Shown here: positions 61,501 through 64,000 of the stretch, in pieces
Numbering within the stretch: position 1 is the first letter of the stretch
Layout: the number at the start of each line of letters is the position of its first letter
Source of the DNA: Ciona savignyi
Taxonomy: Eukaryota > Chordata > Ascidiacea > Phlebobranchia > Cionidae
NCBI GenBank assembly: GCA_000149265.1
Contig: CH002950.1
Span: 1,067,961 to 1,131,960, forward strand
Direction: 5' to 3'
Length of the DNA: 64,000 nucleotides
Position numbers and translations under genes: made by a program
The notes under the pieces: generated by a model
Databases searched by the model: none
Told to the model about the DNA's origin: nothing
Seen by the model: the letters and a program-made list of their open reading frames with translations, nothing else

Positions 61501-63808
61501 TGGTTTACCACAACTTCTGGAGCTATCACACTTGAAGTGATATTGCAGAAGCTGTACAAACCCTGTGGCTTGTTAATGCAGATGGATAAAAAAGAAATTT
61601 ACAAATACAAAATTAATTTACCTCGTTTTCTGACTTCAGAAGCTTAAAATTTGAAATCAATTCTTCATTTTCCTAAAACAAGTAAAGGATCAAAAAAATT
61701 GACAAACAATAAAAGAAAAATTAAAATCAACCATCCTTTTTAAAAATTAATAAATTAGTTGTAAAATATGTCTAAAATTACAGTTCAAGATACAAGATAA
61801 AAATTTTAATTTGCTAGTTGCATTCTTGGAGGCTATTCCCACCTGCTTGAGCTTCATATGTTCCTCCCCGTGGTTTTCAATCATCGTCCTCATTTCATCC
61901 ATCTCCGCAACCTGCTCCGCGATTATTTCACGACCTGGAGGTGTTGTGGTGTTTTATTATTTTCTACTTTTATTTATCGATATCACTGGAAGCATAGCAC
62001 ATGAAAGGATAGCGAAATCAGTTTTTGGTACTGCTACCATGCATATATCGGTAATTGTGTTCATCATACTGCAGAAACATGTATCTTATTCAGCCAGTTA
62101 TTAGAATTTATTGACTTTGCATTGCTATTTCAGCATGTGCAATATAAAATATTAATACATTTTAGTTTGTGGCACGTCACCCAAAACGTTGACATAAATA
62201 AGGATAAGTCTTTAAAATCCATTATACAGCGGCGCCAGGTTGTTATATCATTGTGGACAAAAAGTGCTTCTTTAAGAAACCAGAAAGTGGTCCAGGCTAC
62301 TTTCAGCAACCAGAACATAATCCAATTATTCCAGAACTTTCCTCAACACCAACATCACCTACCATCCATGTTTTCTTGTTGCAGATTCGCAATAAAATCC
62401 TCACGTTTCTGAACAGTGGACGACCTTCTACTTCTTACTAGCTTTGTTTTCAACGATTCGATTTCTGTTTTTAACGCAATATGATTGAAAATACAGTAAT
62501 TAGCATATATCAGTTAACTACATTATAATTGCGATAATACTACTAAACAACCTATTTTTAGTTAATCCTGTGTATGGAGTATACAATGTTTATTTCTATT
62601 TGTTGGACAGGATGAAAACTTGCTTTAAATTTTACTAACCTAAGAACCTTATCTTTTTATCTAGTAAACATATTATTCTTGGTTTATTTTTAATAACCTT
62701 AAGACCCTGTACGGCCAGTTAATCTGACGGTTAAGTGCACCCCTTTCAATCGAAAGGTTGCAGGTGCGAAACTGATCACTTGCTAGTCGATTGTGTCCTT
62801 GGGCAAGGCACTTTAGGGAAATTACCTGAACCCAGCGGATTAATGGGTTCTACCAAATTAAAAGAACATGTCTATGTGAAATATACACACATATAATACT
62901 GTCACTTACTACAAAAAATAGAACATTTGCGTTTTGGCTTTAAAACACCAGAGTTAAAGAATAATCCTTACAATAACTTGTTGCTCAAAATAGGTTTCAA
63001 ACTGCATTCCCCCACCTACGCCCACTGTTTGTTGTACAAGGGTTTTGGCTGGACAAGTCCACTAGTACACTATTACTTTTTATAGGAAGCTTATTAGTAC
63101 TTTCCTTTAGGACACGGGCTGATAGCTATATCCCGGATCCATGTTAGCTCTGGGCGCTGGAGTAATGGATCTTCTATGGCCGAAATTCCTGGTCCCGGAA
63201 CTACCGTGGGCCATACTAATGAATGAATGAATTGGTACAGACACCACAAAGGGACACTGCCCGACTTGAACTATACGGCGCCTAGGCAGAAACACAAGGT
63301 ACAATTGTAAAAACATATAAATAGATGCACCTGAGTCCTTTTCTGTAATGTTCATTTGCATCATGTTCATTTCAACCTTAACTGTCGATAATTCCTCCCT
63401 GAGTAATCCCAGCTCATTGTTATGCTTCTCTTCCAAATCCTGAAAGTTCAAGTTGACATCATCAAGTCAGCAAAAATAAGAATTTTATTTTTTTAAACAT
63501 ATCACTCCCTTTAAATCTGATTAAGCAGTCTTTGTTTAAAATTCTATAAGCTAAGAGTCTTTGTTTAAAGTCTTTTGTTCGATAAGCAGTCTTTGTTTAA
63601 AATTTTACAAAAAACAGCCGACAAACTACCAACCGTCAACTTCTTGTCATATTCGTCGCACTCTTCATCCAGTTCCTCCATCTTGCTCTCAGCTTCATCT
63701 CGCTCCTTCTTCAGTTGGAGGATGCTGAAGTTGGCCACTTTGATGGCATTCGCCAGTTTCTTCTCACCCGCGCTCTCTACATCTTTGACTGCAGCTTCCA
63801 AACGCTCC
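49587..63808 (-). CDS. Long coiled-coil protein, C-terminal 1,103 residues (26 exons, N-terminus outside window)
   Basis: Exons on the minus strand: 63634-63808, 63331-63439, 62363-62464, 61843-61934, 61622-61672, 61003-61074, 60681-60764, 60296-60379, 60097-60147, 59715-59864, 59117-59398, 58614-58691, 58240-58452, 57862-57963, 57456-57539, 56963-57073, 56550-56624, 55985-56170, 55430-55552, 54710-54811, 54189-54254, 53799-54015, 53326-53553, 52537-52622, 52126-52210, 51821-51942 and 49587-49769 as last. All phases join. About 770 residues are heptad-rich coiled coil (Leu, Glu, Lys, Gln). The C-terminal tail is disordered: an acidic His-rich part (HEATDDEHHTSAHEDD), then basic clusters (KGKRKTRQSSRK, TRSRRRGK) with many SP/TP sites, suggesting a nuclear, mitotic or microtubule-linked protein. 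A kinesin-6 (KIF20-like) tail or a TPR-like protein are candidates; neither can be shown without the N-terminus. Exons at 61,003, 60,681 and 60,296 are internal duplicates. Confidence 0.8.
50637..50870. repeat. 63-bp tandem array
   Basis: Three to four units beginning AATTCTAACTGCATAGCAGC, AATTCTAACTACATTTCATT, AATTCTCACTGCACTGCATC and AATTTTAACTGCATTTCAG. The period is a multiple of three, which keeps a frame open on both strands. Confidence 0.8.
51455..51697 (+). mobile_element. tRNA-like SINE, 5'-truncated
   Basis: Starts within the B-box region (AGGTGCGAAACTGGTCGC) and continues through GTGTCCTTGGGCAAGGCAC to ATGAATATCCTATCC. It lies in the last intron of the coiled-coil gene. Confidence 0.75.
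52965..53256 (-). mobile_element. tRNA-like SINE, near-full copy
   Basis: Minus-strand copy from GGATAGGATAATCATG through CCCGCTGGGATCAGGCAATG to the tRNA-like head (GCGGTTTAGTGTGACGCC on the minus strand). It lies in an intron of the coiled-coil gene. Confidence 0.75.
54577..54668. repeat. Perfect 46-bp tandem duplication
   Basis: Two identical adjacent units beginning GCGATCCCATTATTCCTTCT. Identity implies a recent event. Related flanking sequence (CATATCTAGAYCATG) also occurs near 21,887-21,945. Confidence 0.95.
62707..62876 (+). mobile_element. tRNA-like SINE, 3'-truncated
   Basis: Head GGCCAGTTAATCTGACGGTT, hairpin CCTTTCAATCGAAAGG and GTGTCCTTGGGCAAGGCAC are clear; the copy stops after AAAAGAACATGTCTATG. 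It lies in an intron of the coiled-coil gene. Confidence 0.75.
63115..63300 (-). repeat. Unassigned GC-rich island, possibly a SINE
   Basis: Within an intron of the coiled-coil gene. On the minus strand it carries TAGTTCAAGTCGGGCAGTG, which is B-box-like, and an ATTCATTCATTCATT run. Composition differs sharply from its surroundings. No second copy is seen in the window, so the element type is a guess. Confidence 0.35.
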
Positions 63809-63815
63809 CTGGGAA

Positions 63816-64000
63816 AGGACAGAATATTCATGTTTAACCCCATGGATGGGAAAACCAAGGGGGTTAACCCACGGGCAATCGCCAGATCACCTCGCGCCCA
63901 CCATTGGGTTACCGGAGCTATTGCAATGTGTTGTGTGTAATAGACACAGTTCTTTAATTTGGTAGAACCCATTAATCCGCTGGGTTCAGACAATATCCGT
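63816..64000 (-). mobile_element. tRNA-like SINE, cut by window end
   Basis: Minus-strand copy beginning GACAGAATATTCATGTTTAA and running off the window at CAGACAATATCCGT. It lies in the intron upstream of the first coiled-coil exon visible here. Confidence 0.75.

Overview
The window is AT-rich animal DNA with small, intron-rich genes, many short dispersed repeats and no bacterial-type operons. A GRL101-like receptor with LDL-receptor class A repeats, METTL24-like and fucosyltransferase genes, pentraxin-type lectins, short introns and tRNA-derived SINEs together suggest an invertebrate chordate, most likely a tunicate such as Ciona. This is an inference from gene content, not a match to a known locus.

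Layout. 1-3.1 kb: repeat-rich block ending in a broken copy of the last exon of a METTL24-like gene. 3.6-6.4 kb (-): a complete three-exon GT10 fucosyltransferase. 7.8-10.2 kb: a second copy of the first repeat block. 10.2-13.3 kb (-): seven-exon METTL24-like membrane-anchored methyltransferase-family gene. 13.8-18.8 kb: a complete 5,014-bp DNA transposon with long inverted repeats, 6-bp target duplications, an IS3-type integrase/transposase gene and a convergent alpha-type protein kinase gene. 22.8-28.6 kb (-): tandem pair of H-lectin-like plus pentraxin genes, the left one dead (SINE in an exon, stops), the right one intact. 29.7-30.7 kb: decayed PIF/Harbinger transposase. 32.3-37.6 kb (-): rhodopsin-class receptor with about a dozen LDLa repeats. 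39.6-44.7 kb (-): second METTL24-like gene with the same exon structure as the first. 44.7-49.5 kb: gene-poor, SINE-rich. 49.6-64 kb (-): 26 exons of a long coiled-coil protein whose N-terminus lies beyond the window.

Exon models were built by hand from splice sites and checked for reading-phase continuity. Phases agree throughout the fucosyltransferase, both METTL24-like genes, the intact pentraxin gene and all 26 coiled-coil exons. Three places are less sure: the receptor's 5' end, one receptor acceptor, and a few weak donors in the coiled-coil gene.

The most unusual object is the 13.8-18.8 kb transposon. Its transposase has an N-terminal helix-turn-helix, an IS3-like second helix-turn-helix and a D-D-E triad. 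Its TAT...ATA termini and 6-bp target duplications fit what I remember of the eukaryotic IS3EU class. It carries, in the same unit, an open gene for an atypical alpha-kinase. Each inverted repeat holds three copies of a 17-bp motif and a long minisatellite.
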